Assembly (NCBI GenBank): GCA_027422505.1
Contig: JAPQWV010000051.1
Span: forward strand, 1-64,000
DNA: 64,000 nucleotides
Source of the DNA: Craterostigma plantagineum
Lineage: Eukaryota > Streptophyta > Magnoliopsida > Lamiales > Linderniaceae
Reading direction: 5' to 3'
The notes beneath the pieces are model-generated. The model saw only the letters and a program-made list of their open reading frames with translations. It was not told where the DNA came from and made no database searches. This document shows, in pieces, positions 13,101 through 24,160 of the stretch (its first letter is position 1; each line of letters starts with the position of its first letter). Position numbers and translations under genes: made by a program.

Positions 13101-14578
13101 GGAGCTGATCCTAAAGTCGAGGCGGTAAGTTGTCCACTATATGAAGAGCCACTAGCGATGGGTAAATTACGAGGTTCAGGGTCAAATCGAGCACCGTAGG
13201 AAGTGCCTTGGGATTGCACACGGGCGGGAGCCCTTGATGCAAGATAATCAGCTTGTCTGTCAGAATTTTGTGATTGCTCAGCTATTAGAGATAGAATAAT
13301 TAACGGAACGGCGAGAAAGGTTGCTCTGCGCAACTCTCCAATCAAAGTCTAACAGTTCCCTCAATTCACAACAATTTGTGCGTTTCTTGAGAGATAATAT
13401 CGAGCAGAATAATTACAACATACTAATTGCAATATCAAATAACATATCCTGCTTAGTAATCACAAAACTATTTAACATCCAAATATTTCCAATAAGGGTC
13501 TGGCCTACCATACCTAGGTCCTCCTTCAACAGAAGCAGGTAGCAGCGTATGAGCTTTGTGCAATGGTTCTTGCCTTATTATTGGTGTCAGTTCCGTGTGA
13601 TCGTAGAGTGTAGACTGCAAAATGCCACAATGCATCATGCTTAAAAGAGAAAACATAATCATATTAAATAGTGAGGCAACACACATCCAAAACCTGATGT
13701 TGACGGCCATAGGTCATAGAATCTGGGAATCGACTGCTTGTTTCACTTGGCAGGTCCTTTCCAAAATATGAACTTTGTCTCTCAGCGTATTGTCGCCTTT
13801 CCACGGAAGGATATTCGGACATCACATCCGGGTATAACTGATCGACTTTTTGACCATAATCACGGGTTGACGATGGGATATATTCTTTAGGTACGAACTT
13901 CGGTGAATCTGGCATTGATGGAATGTAACTGCTCTGGCCTTCTAATGAAACCGTTAACGGTCCCTTGGAACGCATTGGAGACATCTACATAAACAAAAAA
14001 TCAGTTCTTTAACATTGATATTGGAGATACTTTATTTTACCATAAACATATACCCGACAATTGCAAATGACAGCTGACTACAAACACCGACAAAGCAAAA
14101 AAAAAGAAAGTTGAACATAGAAAACCTTGCAGACATCTAAGTAAACAAATATATCGGGATTAATAATCATTACCATAAACAAAAGAAGGACAAATACAAT
14201 CGACAACTGAATTTAAAGAACCCACCTGTTGAGAACCGTAGAGCCCACTGTAATGTGCTGGCTGAGATACAGAGGCCGAATGATGTCCAGGAACATGGCC
14301 ATAAATTTGATTTCTGTGCGCGCTCAATTCGGAGTCTTCATTAGGCATCGAGCTTGTACCACCCAACTTTGATTTAAAGAACAAAAAACAACGAAATGTG
14401 ATCACAACGAAATGAATCAGTACGTGCAAATTCAAAAGGCACAGGTAATTGGCAAACCCTATGCAAATTATAACAAAAAACACGACAGATAAACAAAGAG
14501 CCGCAAGCGTACGTTATGAGAAGAGTACGAGGGCTGCTGTTGGCCATAAGCATTGCTTCTTCCTCGAGCGGAATACAT
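7127..14578 (-). CDS. RSA1: RSA1/EMB1579-like CCAR1/DBC1 family protein (SHORT ROOT IN SALT MEDIUM 1)
   Basis: Nuclear regulator; Arabidopsis members act in embryo development and salt response. I resolve 21 exons: 14513-14578, 14226-14366, 13694-13984, 13509-13614, 12504-13281, 12363-12408, 11747-11839, 11609-11664, 11410-11521, 11019-11230, 10884-10947, 10548-10721, 10340-10370, 9277-10268, 9119-9193, 8872-8946, 8173-8784, 7599-7877, 7456-7497, 7301-7363, 7127-7213. They sum to 4395 nt (1464 aa) with every phase in register. Seen in order: Gln/Ser/Tyr-rich N-terminus (MYSARGRSNAYGQQQ), a long Arg/Glu repeat (exon 5), the DBC1/CCAR1 core (ERDYLSLDKRYSRLYISPE, LRAAMRYAKNVTNLDLKHC), Lys/Glu-rich acidic regions, MSLSLDSLLDYNDKD, 29-residue acidic repeats, and a C-terminal EF-hand-like segment (AFRFFDRNCAGYIRVEDLR). 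Introns 17 and 18 need GC donors. The gene appears intact. Confidence 0.9.
8290..8700 (-). repeat. In-frame minisatellite (29-aa acidic repeats) inside the RSA1-like gene
   Basis: Exon 17 carries four to five tandem copies of an approximately 87-bp unit. It encodes variants of DKVTQKNDEVLEEAKEDKVG followed by NTDDTHQDE. The copies differ by point changes but keep the reading frame. They fall between the basic KRNQKKREREK stretch and the acidic C-terminal part, which suggests a disordered, expandable linker. Confidence 0.85.
12630..12860 (-). repeat. Low-complexity Arg/Glu dipeptide repeat coding region
   Basis: A CTC/TTT/CGT-rich tract on the plus strand encodes runs of RERERERE, interspersed with QRERER and DRLRER, on the minus strand within exon 5 of the RSA1-like gene. 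Such charged stretches are typical of plant RSA1 proteins. Pyrimidine richness also produces long antisense frames here, which are not genes. Confidence 0.85.
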
Positions 14579-16690
14579 TCCCCCTTTCTTGATTTTTCGG
14601 ATATTCCAGGGTAATTAATCAAGAATACGCGAAGAAAACGAACAGCGCGCGAAAACGAGGTTTCGCTTTAACGTTTCCCCGATTCAGGCGAGATGGAATC
14701 GATCGGATAATAGAACGACGAAAGAACAACCTAGTCACGTCACTCACATCACTACATCTGTTGAGTGTCCACAGAAACGCATGTTCTTCATCCAATCTGC
14801 AAAAACCCTACGCCCAATATAATTTTATATTTGATGAAGTTGTGGGTTAATCTGTCAATTTTCTAATATCTAGTGGCACAAAAGTAATAAACGACAATTA
14901 CGTAATCTCAATCCAACACGCAGACAGGCCCGTGTAATGGCAGTTAAATTGGGCCTTTATTTTCGGGGTCGAAAATTTTCGAGATATTCAAATTAGCCCA
15001 ATAATTTTATGTGCTCGACCCAATTTGTGTGTGTCCTTTTTTTTGTTCTTTTATTGTGTTCTTTTTTTTATCAACTGCGTATCATCATTAGTCGAATTCG
15101 AACTTTATCATCGACTATGGAACAATCCTAAATTGTAATTCGACTATAAAAATGCACTTGACCATTGAATAAAAAATCTGGTAAAGGCTATGTTTTTAGA
15201 AATATTTTTTTTATTTAAAATTAGTGGTTCTTGTAATTATACTTTTGATTCTTGATAATTTTTACACAGGCTGCTTGTGACTATATATTAGTCTTCGTTC
15301 TCGTGATTTCTTTATTTTTTTTCATTACTATTTCGATCAGTTCTCGTGACGTGTACGTATCGAAATGATTATTTAGAAGCATAACACACACTTTACATAA
15401 AAAAAAGGTGGTTATCTTATAATGATTGGGAGAACAATCCATTTCAAGATTACCTTAAACAAAAGCCTATATTTGATTAATAATGATTGCTTTGTGAATT
15501 TAATGTTGCACTACATAAAACGTTAATCGTCGTACACGAAACTCGAAAGGACGGTTTCAATGTCCCTTTCATAAATCATTACATGGCACTATCCATACTG
15601 TTAATAGAACATCGAATAAAAATTAAATAAATATCTTATATAAATTTGCCATTATTAATATAATCACTAACCATAGATTGTGGGCTTGTGTTAAAATTGA
15701 ACTATTCGTCATCCAAAAACATTTCAAAGCGGGAACTTGTAATATGCATTAACCATCACTCATTGCTTATTGTACTAATGCCTACTCCGAGCTTTCAATG
15801 CAATGATGTAATAGATTTAATAAAAAGGCATATAGAAATCACGTGATTTCAACTCGTATTCAAATAATCGGACCTTTACTCGTTTGTTGGGTAGGTGAGA
15901 ATTAGATCCAATGGTTTTCTAACATTACCATGCATGTTCTTTTCTTTCTCTTGAAAGCCAAAATGTATATCATAAGCTCGTTCAAGTTTAAATTTTTACA
16001 TATAGAAGGTCATTAATAAAAAAACTTACAAAAGAAACATTGGAAATACAATACATAAAATAATGAAAGCCCTCACCTCACATGGCTTTCATCAACAAGA
16101 CAGAAAATACGCCATGAAAGAGGTAATAAAAATAAACAAAAAAAATTGGGTACTTTTGGGTTATTGCAAAAAACTCTGATCTTACTGCACGTGATATGAT
16201 ACCACATATATAATACCGCAGCTCATTATTTCATTCATTTTAATGTATATAAATATACATACACTTTGATATAATAATATAAACTCTTCGAGCAAGTGAG
16301 TAAACGGAAGTGCATTAATCAAACCCTCCATTTTCTCGACACCTCGGCGCAGCATACCGTTTGCTTTTCGTCGTGAAAGCGGTCAATGTAATGGCGCCGA
16401 CAGCGACGTTCTTGACTGCTTTTTAACAACACTTCGCTGAGTTCGCTTTCATTGGTCCCAACAGATCACAGTATTCTTGCGCCACGCGCCAGCACTTCAA
16501 TTCTCGTTCGTATTATCGCCAGATCTGAGTTCCTTCTTTAATGGCTGCTCGGATCTTTTTCACGTCGAAGACGACGACCCCTTTTGAAGCATGAGAGAGA
16601 GGAGGACCACGTAAAGATTTGGGCATCGCTTTCGCTTCTTATTACAAACAAGATTTCTCCTTAGGAAGTAGAGTGAGCTTGAGCTCAGCA
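14579..16690. promoter_or_regulatory. Divergent spacer between the RSA1-like gene and the LRR receptor gene
   Basis: About 2.1 kb, AT-rich, without a credible coding region. The 250 bases next to the RSA1-like start probably hold its 5' UTR and core promoter; an AAACCCTA telo-box-like motif lies at about 14805-14812. The last 300 bases before 16691 are GC-richer and likely contain the leader of the receptor gene. I see no named transposon here. Confidence 0.4.
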
Positions 16691-19176
16691 ATGGCGGCGA
16701 CTGCTCTAAGGTACTGCTGTTCGTTTCTTACGGTCATTGCTATCTTAGGTGCGCTGCTGCCTTTCGCGAAATCGGCAGATTACGATGCTCTGTTAGCTCT
16801 AAAACCTTCGATAGATCCGTTAAATGCGCTTCAGTGGGACGAAGCGGACACCAACGTGTGCCAATGGCGCGGTGTAAGAGAATGCCTTCAAGGTAGGGTT
16901 TCGAAGCTTGTAATCGAAGGGTTTAACTTGAGCGGCACGTTAGACGGCAAATCCCTAAATCAATTGGACCAATTGAGGGTTTTGAGCTTCAAGGAGAATT
17001 CGATTTCAGGGCAGATCCCCGAGCTTTCGGGCCTGAGGAACTTGAAGTCGCTCTTCCTCAATAAGAACAGATTCTCGGGCCAAATCCCTTCGAGCCTCGC
17101 CTCAATGCATCGCCTGAAGGTCGTCGTTTTGTCGGAAAACGTTCTGTCTGGGCAAATTCCTCCCTCGCTCGTCGGTCTGAATAGATTGTACGTTCTTTAC
17201 CTGCAAAGCAATCGACTGAGCGGAGAAATCCCGCCTTTCGATCAGAAGGGTCTCAAATTCTTCAACGTTTCCGAAAATGCCCTCTCGGGAAAAATCCCAA
17301 CGACGGATTCGCTTCGAAAGTTCAACGAAACGTCTTTCCTCGGAAACACAGATTTGTGCGGCGAGCAAATCTCACGACAGTGTAATGACGAAGGCCCGTC
17401 TGTAAGCCCGTCTTCCAGCCCGGGAGAGGACCACTCGAACAACAGAAAGAAAAAGCTCCTCAAAATTCTCATCCCATCAATAGGAGGATTCGCCCTTCTT
17501 CTGTGCGTAGTCGGGCTGATTTCATTCAAGATTCTGTCCAAGAAGAAGAAGAAGGCCCGCGAAAAAGGGGACCACCCGAGCCGCCCTAAGCCCGCTGCTC
17601 GTGCGGGGCTCGAGCCCGTCCCGAGCCAGGGCGAGGGCGCCGGCTCGTTCTCGTGGGACCAAGAGGGCTCGGGGCTGGGCAGCCTGGTGTTCCTCGGGCC
17701 CGGGGATCAGCTCATGAGCTATAGCCTCGAGGATCTGTTGAAGGCCTCGGCCGAGACGTTGGGACGTGGGACCGTAGGGAGCACATACAAGGCGGTGATG
17801 GAGTCGGGCTACATCGTGACGGTCAAGAGGCTAAAAGACGCCCGATACCCCTCGACCGAGGAGTTTCGTAGGCACGTGGAGATACTCGGCGGGCTTAGGC
17901 ACCCCAACTTGGTGCCGCTGCAGGCCTACTTTCAGGCCCGAGAGGAACGGCTGCTCGTCTACGATTATTACCCCAACGGGAGCCTCTTCTCCCTCGTGCA
18001 CGGTACGTTGTTTACTTCCAACATTTGATGTCGTCTTCGAGTTGTAATTATACGGTCCTTACAATGTCTGTAAAACAAAACTGGAGCGAAAACGAGCCGA
18101 GCTGTTCGCGAACCGCTCTCTAGCAGCTCGGTCGAAAATCGATTTGAATTACATTTCGATCGAGTTCGAACCGAGCTCGAGCTGGAATATGGGCTCGGTA
18201 GCTGGCCGAACTTTTCGAGCGGTTCGAACAATACAGCCTGATTGATTCGAGCCGGCGAGCTCACACATTTCGAACTATAACGTCTGATCGAATTTGAGCC
18301 TATCTCGAGCATCAATGTTTAATGTCTCACCGAGCTCGTTTATATTTCATCGAGCGGGCTCGGCTAGGGATGGTAATGGGACCCATTAAAGATTCATTAG
18401 ACCCATTTTGACCATCCATACCTTCTAAATGGGTCCATTCGAAAATTGTGGCCAACTAGCATCCTAGGCTCGGGTCGTCTCCTTTCCACCCTAAATATAA
18501 CTGATTCTCCGCAGGGACGAGGGGCTCGGGCGGGTCGAAGCCACTCCACTGGACGTCGTGCCTGAAGATCGCGGAGGACCTAGCCTCGGGCCTGGCCCAC
18601 ATCCACCAAAACCCGGGCCTAACCCACGGGAACCTAAAGTCCACCAACGTCCTACTGGGCCCGGACTTCGAGTCGTGCCTCACCGACTACGGGCTCGGCC
18701 CGTTCAGAAGCCCGGACTCCGTCGAGGAGTCGAGCGGCGGCGGCTCCTCCTCCTCCTCGTCGCTCTTCTACCAGGCGCCGGAGTGCCGCCACGGCGGGCG
18801 GCGGGCGGCCACCCAGGAGTCCGACGTGTACAGCTACGGCGTTGTTCTGCTCGAGCTCCTCACGGGAAAGACGCCGTTCAGGGACTTGGTGCAGGAATAC
18901 GGGTCGGATATTCCACGGTGGGTTAGGTCCGTCAGGGAGGAGGAGGCGGCGGATTCCGGCGACGAGCCCGAGGAGAAGGTGAATGCGTTGGTGGCCGTGG
19001 CGATGGGGTGCGTGGCGGTCTTGCCCTCGGCCCGGCCCGCGGCGAGGGACGTGCTGAGGACGGTTAGGGAGGCGAGGGCCGAGGCCCACGCCTCGTCGAA
19101 TAGTAGTGATCATTCGCCCGGGAGGTGGTCCGATACGGTGCAGAGCTTGCCGAGGGAGGAGCCTTTGAGTATATGA
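16691..19176 (+). CDS. LRR receptor-like pseudokinase (At5g67200-like probable inactive receptor kinase)
   Basis: Plasma-membrane receptor of the LRR-III type. Two exons, 16691-18002 and 18515-19176, joined in phase (657 aa). Signal peptide about 1-29; N-terminal cap ending in VCQWRGV; about five LRRs (for example [12 protein letters not shown]); a transmembrane segment near 255-280 ([19 protein letters not shown]) followed by a Lys-rich stop-transfer. The kinase domain begins near [20 protein letters not shown]. The VAIK-type lysine is present (VTVKRLKD), but the catalytic loop reads HGNLKSTN instead of HRDLK..N and the DFG position reads TDYGL, so it should be catalytically dead or weak. 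The start at 16691 is preferred over the in-frame extension from 16619 because it begins directly with the signal peptide. Codon use is strongly GC-rich, above all in exon 2. Confidence 0.9.
18080..18364. repeat. CGAGCT-rich repetitive stretch in the LRR receptor intron
   Basis: This part of the 512-bp intron is dense in GAGCTCG, CGAGCCGAG and TTCGAAC motifs in both orientations. Such composition is common in small non-autonomous plant elements. I could not define ends or a target duplication, so it is only described as a repeat. Confidence 0.4.
18365..18466. mobile_element. 102-bp hAT-like MITE in the LRR receptor intron
   Basis: The segment begins TAGGGATGGTAAT and ends ACTAGCATCCTA, giving short imperfect terminal inverted repeats. 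It is flanked by 8-bp near-identical sequences, GGCTCGGC (18357-18364) and GGCTCGGG (18467-18474), the target-duplication length of the hAT superfamily. The end motif resembles that of the larger element at 28220-28763. It has no coding capacity and ends 48 bases before exon 2. Confidence 0.6.
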
Positions 19177-19712
19177 TGATGATAATCGTTCAGAAGTTTC
19201 TTTCTTCTATGTTTTCGTTGATCGTTTTTTTTTTTATTCTCGATTGGACTTGAGAATTGAAGCTATAAATTTGAGTTACGTGGCTTGATTATATTTCTCG
19301 ATCCTATATATTGGTGCGATGGCATTTTAAGGATATCGAAATTAAAAAGAGACTTATTTCTTTTTTTTTTTCAATAAAAAGTGACTTATTTCAGGATAAT
19401 CAATGTGAAAAATGTGAGGACACTTAAATTATATCACAATTTTATTACACTAAGTAATTTCAAATTGAAGCAATTAGAAGACAATAAAATCTAAAATTGA
19501 AGCAATTTTAGGATAGTTACCAAAGAACACCGTCCTCAATTTGCTTCAACTTAAAAAATTAGTCCTAAAAACGGAACATGTTAGCGCTTCAATTTGAAAC
19601 AAATTTTATCGAGCCACCACCCTAATATTCAGGACAAAAAATAAGTCCTTTCAATTTCTACAAAGTATATATAAACACATAAACAAATTTAAGGCAAAGA
19701 AATAAATCAGAG
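19177..19712. other. Convergent 3' spacer between the two receptor kinase genes
   Basis: 536 AT-rich bases lie between two stop codons facing each other and probably contain both 3' UTRs. Poly-T and AATAAA-like motifs are present on both strands (for example near 19373 on plus). Nothing else is recognisable. Confidence 0.5.
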
Positions 19713-22700
19713 TCACGTTGAATCTTTTACAGAACCACCACCACCAACATCATCCAGCCAAGACACAAGCTCCTCCGTGCCCGGCCTCGCCTTAGGATTC
19801 TCACTAAGACAAAGACAAGCAATCTCAAGAACCTTAACCATCTCTTCACCACACTCCTTCCCATATACCAACGGGTCGAAAACCTCCCTTCCCCTCCCCT
19901 CCGCCCTCATACGTCTCACCCACGGCACCAACTCCCGTCCCTCGTCCTTCGCCCGACACACGTCGAACGGCCTCCGCCCTGTTAGAAGCTCGAGCAAAAC
20001 GACCCCGAAGCTGTACACGTCCCCCTTGTAAGTCGCCACCGATGCCTGGCCGTACTCGGGCGGGATGTACCCCAACGTCCCCACCAAGTCGGTCGTCACG
20101 TGCGTGTCGTACGGGCTCAGCACCAGCCTCGCGAGCCCGAAATCCGCCAAACGGGCCTCGAAATTCCCGTCCAGTAAAATGTTGCTCGACTTTACGTCCC
20201 TGTGCAGGATCCTCGGCTCGCAAGAGTGGTGGAGGTAGTGTAGGCCCGCGAGGGCCCCACGGGCGATCCTAAGACGGGCGCGCCATTCCAGTGCGGGGGG
20301 CCCGTCGGGCCTCTCGTGGAGCCAGTAGTCTAGGCTTCCGTTCTCCACGTAGGAGTATAGGAGGAGCCGATGGTGCATGTGCTTGCAGTATCCCAGGAGC
20401 CTCACCAGGTTCGGGTGTCGGGCTCGGGTCAAGGTTTCGACCTCGGCCCGAAATTCCCTCTCGATCTGTAGGAACTCTCCCCCTCCCGAGAGCCGCTTGA
20501 CCGCGAGCCGCGTCCCGTCGGGTAGGACCGCCGAGTAGACCAACCCGAACCCCCCGCACCCGATGATGTGGGACTGGTCGAACTCCTTAGTCGCGGCTAA
20601 GAGGTCCTCGAGGAATATCTCCTTACTACGGCCTGTGTCCTCGCAGAGGATCACGACTTCCGGCCCGGGCCCAAGCCCGGGACCGTCTTCGAAATTCTTG
20701 CTTTCGATTATTACGTCCTCCTCGGGGTCGACGACGTTCCTCGGGCGGGCACATGCGTACAAAGAGATTAGCACCGCGAGTATAGCAACCGAAGCTACGC
20801 CAAACCCTATTCCCATTCCTACAGCAGCATTGTTCTTCGATCCCTTCGTCGACCCGTAATAGTACTCGTTTTCCATCGGGCGCGGTATTTCGCTGCACGG
20901 CTTCAGCCCGTGCTCGCCGCAGAGCCCCGGATTCCCCTCGAAGCTCGAGTTCGGGAACGAGCCGAACTGCGGGCCGTTAGGGATCTGCCCGGTCAGAGAG
21001 TTGTGGGCCACGCTGAACTTCGACATGAAGCTGAGCCCCGTGAGGGAGGACGGTATCGAACCGCTCAAACCGTTGAACGACAAGTCCAAAGTCTCGAGGC
21101 TCTTCATTCCGGCCAACTCGCTCGGGATTGGGCCCGTCAAGTTATTACACTTCAATTCCAAGACGTGGAGCTCCCTCAAGTTGCCGAACTCGGGCCATAT
21201 CGGGCCCGTCAGGTAGTTGTTCCCGAGCTCTATCGTCGGGGGAAAGCTCACCACTTGCTTGTACCGAAAACCGCTTGAATTCCTCCTTACGAAGAATGGA
21301 AAGTCGGGCGTTGGCTCTTCCACCGATATATTACCGTAGATCAAGCTCCTAAGCCCCGTCAGCTCCCTCGGCACCTCTCCAGTGAGTGAGTTGTTCGATA
21401 GATCCAAATAAAAAAGCGAATCGAAATTGCCGAACCACGGCGGAACCGAGCCCTCGAGGCGGTTCCACGAAAGGTCCAATAGCTGCAGAGCCGGGCTATT
21501 CCCGAGCCACCGTGGGACCGTGCCCGTGAGCCGACAGTTGGCTATGACCAAAGTCTTCAAATTGGGAAAACGGTAGTCTGCGTTGTCGCCGGGCAAAGCC
21601 TCGTCGTGGAAGTTCAGCGTGAGGACTAAGGTGGTGAGATTCTTACAGTGCTGCAGAATTTGTAAGGCCGAGGAGATGTTCGAGACGCTCGAATTCGATA
21701 GCGATATGTATGAGAGGCTTGCGAATCTTCGAAAGCTCTCGGGCACCTGCCCTGTGAAGTTGGTCTTCGCGAAACTGACCGTCTTGAGGTTCGGGCAGTC
21801 GGGCAGGTTGCCCGGGATTTTCCCGTGGAATTTGTTGGTGGCCAAGTTTAGGGCGACGAGGCTCGTCATCGCCGTGCAGTTTAGGACTATTTCTCCGCTC
21901 AGCGAGTTGTTTCTCAGGCTCAGCGTGGCGATTGTCGGGGAATTCGACAGCGAGTTAGGGATTTCGCCCGTGAGCTCGTTCGATTGGGCGGAGAAGTACC
22001 GTAAATCCTTGAGCTTGTCGAAGACGTCGGGCAGGCTGCCCGAGAAGCCGTTGAGGGAGAGATCGACGTGCGTGAGGCTTTCGAGGCTGCCCAGGCCACT
22101 GCCCACCTGCCCGGAGAATCGGTTTTCTTGGAGTCTGAGCCTTTTCAGGCGGGGCAGGCCGAAGACGTCGTCGGGCAGATTGCCCGTGATGAAATTGGTG
22201 GAGAGGTCGATTTCTTCCACGGCGGCGCAGTTTCCCAGCCCTAGGCTGAGATTTCCGCTGAAGAAATTGTCCGCGGCGCTTAGGTTTTCGATCTTGGTCG
22301 AATTCTGACATACCCAAATCGGGACGGAGCCCGTGATTGAATTCTCGGAGACGTTGAGAACCCTAATCGAAGGGAGGTCGGCGGTGGTCGGAAATCGGCC
22401 GGAGATTTCGTTGTGGCTCAAGTCCAAGATTTCCAGGCGGCGGAGATGGACCAGCGACGGCGGAATTGAGCCCCTGAGGTAATTGTGCGAGAGATTGAGC
22501 GTTCTGAGGTTGTCCAAGGCGCCTATTGAGTCGGAGATGTTGCCGAAGAGGCGCCGCCGGGGAAGCTCGAGCTTTACGATTCTTCCATGGCTGTCTGAAA
22601 TCGAATCGTTCGAGCAAGTGATGCCTGGCCAGTAACAGCAGTTCGATGAAGAAGACGATGAGTTGGCGAAATCCCAGCCGTCGATCTTGGAATCCAAGTT

Positions 22701-22823
22701 TTGAGCGAAGCTTTTCAGTGCGATGAGATCGCTTGGGCTGCATGTCATGGAGCTCTGTGCATGGATCGAAGATGGTGCGAGGAAGATGAAGATTATCGTG
22801 GGTAGTAGTAGCAGAAATTTCAT
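19713..22823 (-). CDS. PSKR1: Phytosulfokine receptor 1-like LRR receptor kinase (PSKR1)
   Basis: Single-exon gene, 1036 aa from the ATG at 22821-22823. The chosen start gives a classic signal peptide (MKFLLLLPTIIFIFLAPSS). An in-frame extension to 22877 would add an FLFLFL stretch that comes from a GAAAAA microsatellite. Order: paired cysteines CCYWPGITC (about 53-61), about 20 LRRs, an island domain interrupting them (about 494-540, with ISVEEPTPDFPFFVRRN and SFPPTIELG, the phytosulfokine-binding signature), a second LRR block, a transmembrane helix (about 664-690), and an active-looking kinase. Kinase marks are IIGCGGFGLVY, AVKRLSG, HRDVKSSNILLD (about 875) and ADFGLARL (about 895). It ends with LVSWLDDV and a short tail. 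Family role: perception of the sulfated peptide PSK with a SERK co-receptor at the plasma membrane. All key residues are present. Codon use is GC-rich. Confidence 0.95.
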   Translation of the reverse strand: MKFLLLLPTIIFIFLAPSSIHAQSSMTCSPSDLIALKSFAQNLDSKIDGWDFANSSSSSSNCCYWPGITCSNDSISDSHGRIVKLELPRRRLFGNISDSIGALDNLRTLNLSHNYLRGSIPPSLVHLRRLEILDLSHNEISGRFPTTADLPSIRVLNVSENSITGSVPIWVCQNSTKIENLSAADNFFSGNLSLGLGNCAAVEEIDLSTNFITGNLPDDVFGLPRLKRLRLQENRFSGQVGSGLGSLESLTHVDLSLNGFSGSLPDVFDKLKDLRYFSAQSNELTGEIPNSLSNSPTIATLSLRNNSLSGEIVLNCTAMTSLVALNLATNKFHGKIPGNLPDCPNLKTVSFAKTNFTGQVPESFRRFASLSYISLSNSSVSNISSALQILQHCKNLTTLVLTLNFHDEALPGDNADYRFPNLKTLVIANCRLTGTVPRWLGNSPALQLLDLSWNRLEGSVPPWFGNFDSLFYLDLSNNSLTGEVPRELTGLRSLIYGNISVEEPTPDFPFFVRRNSSGFRYKQVVSFPPTIELGNNYLTGPIWPEFGNLRELHVLELKCNNLTGPIPSELAGMKSLETLDLSFNGLSGSIPSSLTGLSFMSKFSVAHNSLTGQIPNGPQFGSFPNSSFEGNPGLCGEHGLKPCSEIPRPMENEYYYGSTKGSKNNAAVGMGIGFGVASVAILAVLISLYACARPRNVVDPEEDVIIESKNFEDGPGLGPGPEVVILCEDTGRSKEIFLEDLLAATKEFDQSHIIGCGGFGLVYSAVLPDGTRLAVKRLSGGGEFLQIEREFRAEVETLTRARHPNLVRLLGYCKHMHHRLLLYSYVENGSLDYWLHERPDGPPALEWRARLRIARGALAGLHYLHHSCEPRILHRDVKSSNILLDGNFEARLADFGLARLVLSPYDTHVTTDLVGTLGYIPPEYGQASVATYKGDVYSFGVVLLELLTGRRPFDVCRAKDEGRELVPWVRRMRAEGRGREVFDPLVYGKECGEEMVKVLEIACLCLSENPKARPGTEELVSWLDDVGGGGSVKDST

Positions 22824-24160
22824 CTCCAGGGAAAGAAAAAGAAAAAGAAAAAGAAAAAGGAAATCAAGAACAGGCAAATGCTATGTCATGAAAGCAAAAC
22901 TGTAAGAATTGTAACGAATCAAGAAAGTTGCGTTTTTTTTTTTTTTTTTGCAGATGAAATGAATCAAGAATTTGCTTCTATGGGTTTTAGTTTTGTGTCA
23001 TGCTTTTTTTTTTTTTTGGTGTGTAAGGAGATGACGAACACGGTTTTGGGAGTCCAAAGTCAGACTATTCATGCTTTTTCATTTAACAATTTGGTCAGTT
23101 GTAATGAAATGACTATAAATATATGTTTATTTATTTTATTTAGAGAGAGGAAGAGAGGGACCGTTGGGAAGGTGGTAATAAAAACATTCATTTAATTCTC
23201 TGTCAACAGCCGCAAATAGCAAATGGCAACAAGCTGGAAAAAATCCCATTTCAATGGATTTTTTTTTTACTCCCAAAAAACCATTTATTCTAATGTGAAG
23301 CTTGGCAATAACGAAATGATCCTTGGTGAAATCTCTAGAGTAGTCGGTCAATCGATGCCATTAAAGAAAAAAGAATATGGTGAAACTTAATTAGTCTAGG
23401 GCAAATTTTGGGTCGGGCCCTCCTATATTTTAAAATTAGGAATCAGGCACTGTCAGGATTTTCTTTATTTAAGGACCTATTTGTTGAAAAATTAAGTGAA
23501 AATGTCCCAAAACTGTGTTTTGATGAAATTACCCTTAATAAAGTGATCTCTGAATGTGTATTTGACGTCAGTTTTATGTTACACAATATGCTGATTCGTT
23601 ATCGTAAAAAATATACGTGTTACTTTAACGTCACAGAATGTTACTTACCGATAATAAAATGTTATTAACAGACATATTTATTATATCGGACTATCGAACC
23701 CCATTTTTCATAATGATCGAGCACACTAGATTGTTAACACCTTGTTTTCTTATGTGGTATTTTGTGTAGCAGATCTGTTCGATGATTTTGGGCACTGTTT
23801 TTTACTACATAAAATCGAAGCATTACTTAGATTATCTAAAGTGGTACTAAAAGTACAGTATCTGTTACTAAATAAACAATAAAAGTTACTCTATTTTCCA
23901 TCACGTGGCATTACACCCTAAACTTAAACTCGTAAACCCTAAACAGCACCACGACCATTAGTGTTCTCCTATAAAAGATCGAATCATTAGCGTTTCGATC
24001 TTATTACACGTTTTGAGATTTAAAATTGGTAATCTATTATAGGAGCATTGCTCCCTATAATGATGAATTTTCTATCTAGGGTAACAGGGGGATGGTCGTG
24101 TAGAGGGTTCAAGAAGGGTTCATTGAACCCTTAGGGTTCAAAATATGAGGATCACAGAAG
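22824..24160. other. PSKR1 upstream region and AT-rich spacer, no gene seen
   Basis: The first part contains a (GAAAAA)n microsatellite near 22828-22860 and two poly-T runs (about 22932-22950 and 23004-23018). A small imperfect hairpin (ATTATAGGAGCA / TGCTCCCTATAAT) lies near 24038-24062. Short frames here resemble no known protein. The stretch from about 23400 contains GGGTCGGGCCC and ATTAGGAATCAGGCA phrases that vaguely mirror GGGGCCTGAACCC near 24630, which may mark a degraded element around the foldback at 24161-24501. Confidence 0.4.

Noticed and set aside
16619..16690. Upstream in-frame extension of the LRR receptor
   Set aside because: It adds 24 residues before a good signal peptide; the ATG at 16691 is the likelier start.
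21583..22308. 241-codon plus-strand frame
   Set aside because: Antisense of the PSKR1 LRR region in GC-rich DNA; no recognisable domain.
22824..22877. 18-residue N-terminal extension of PSKR1
   Set aside because: Encoded by a GAAAAA microsatellite; it would put a second hydrophobic stretch before a perfect signal peptide, so the ATG at 22823 is preferred.
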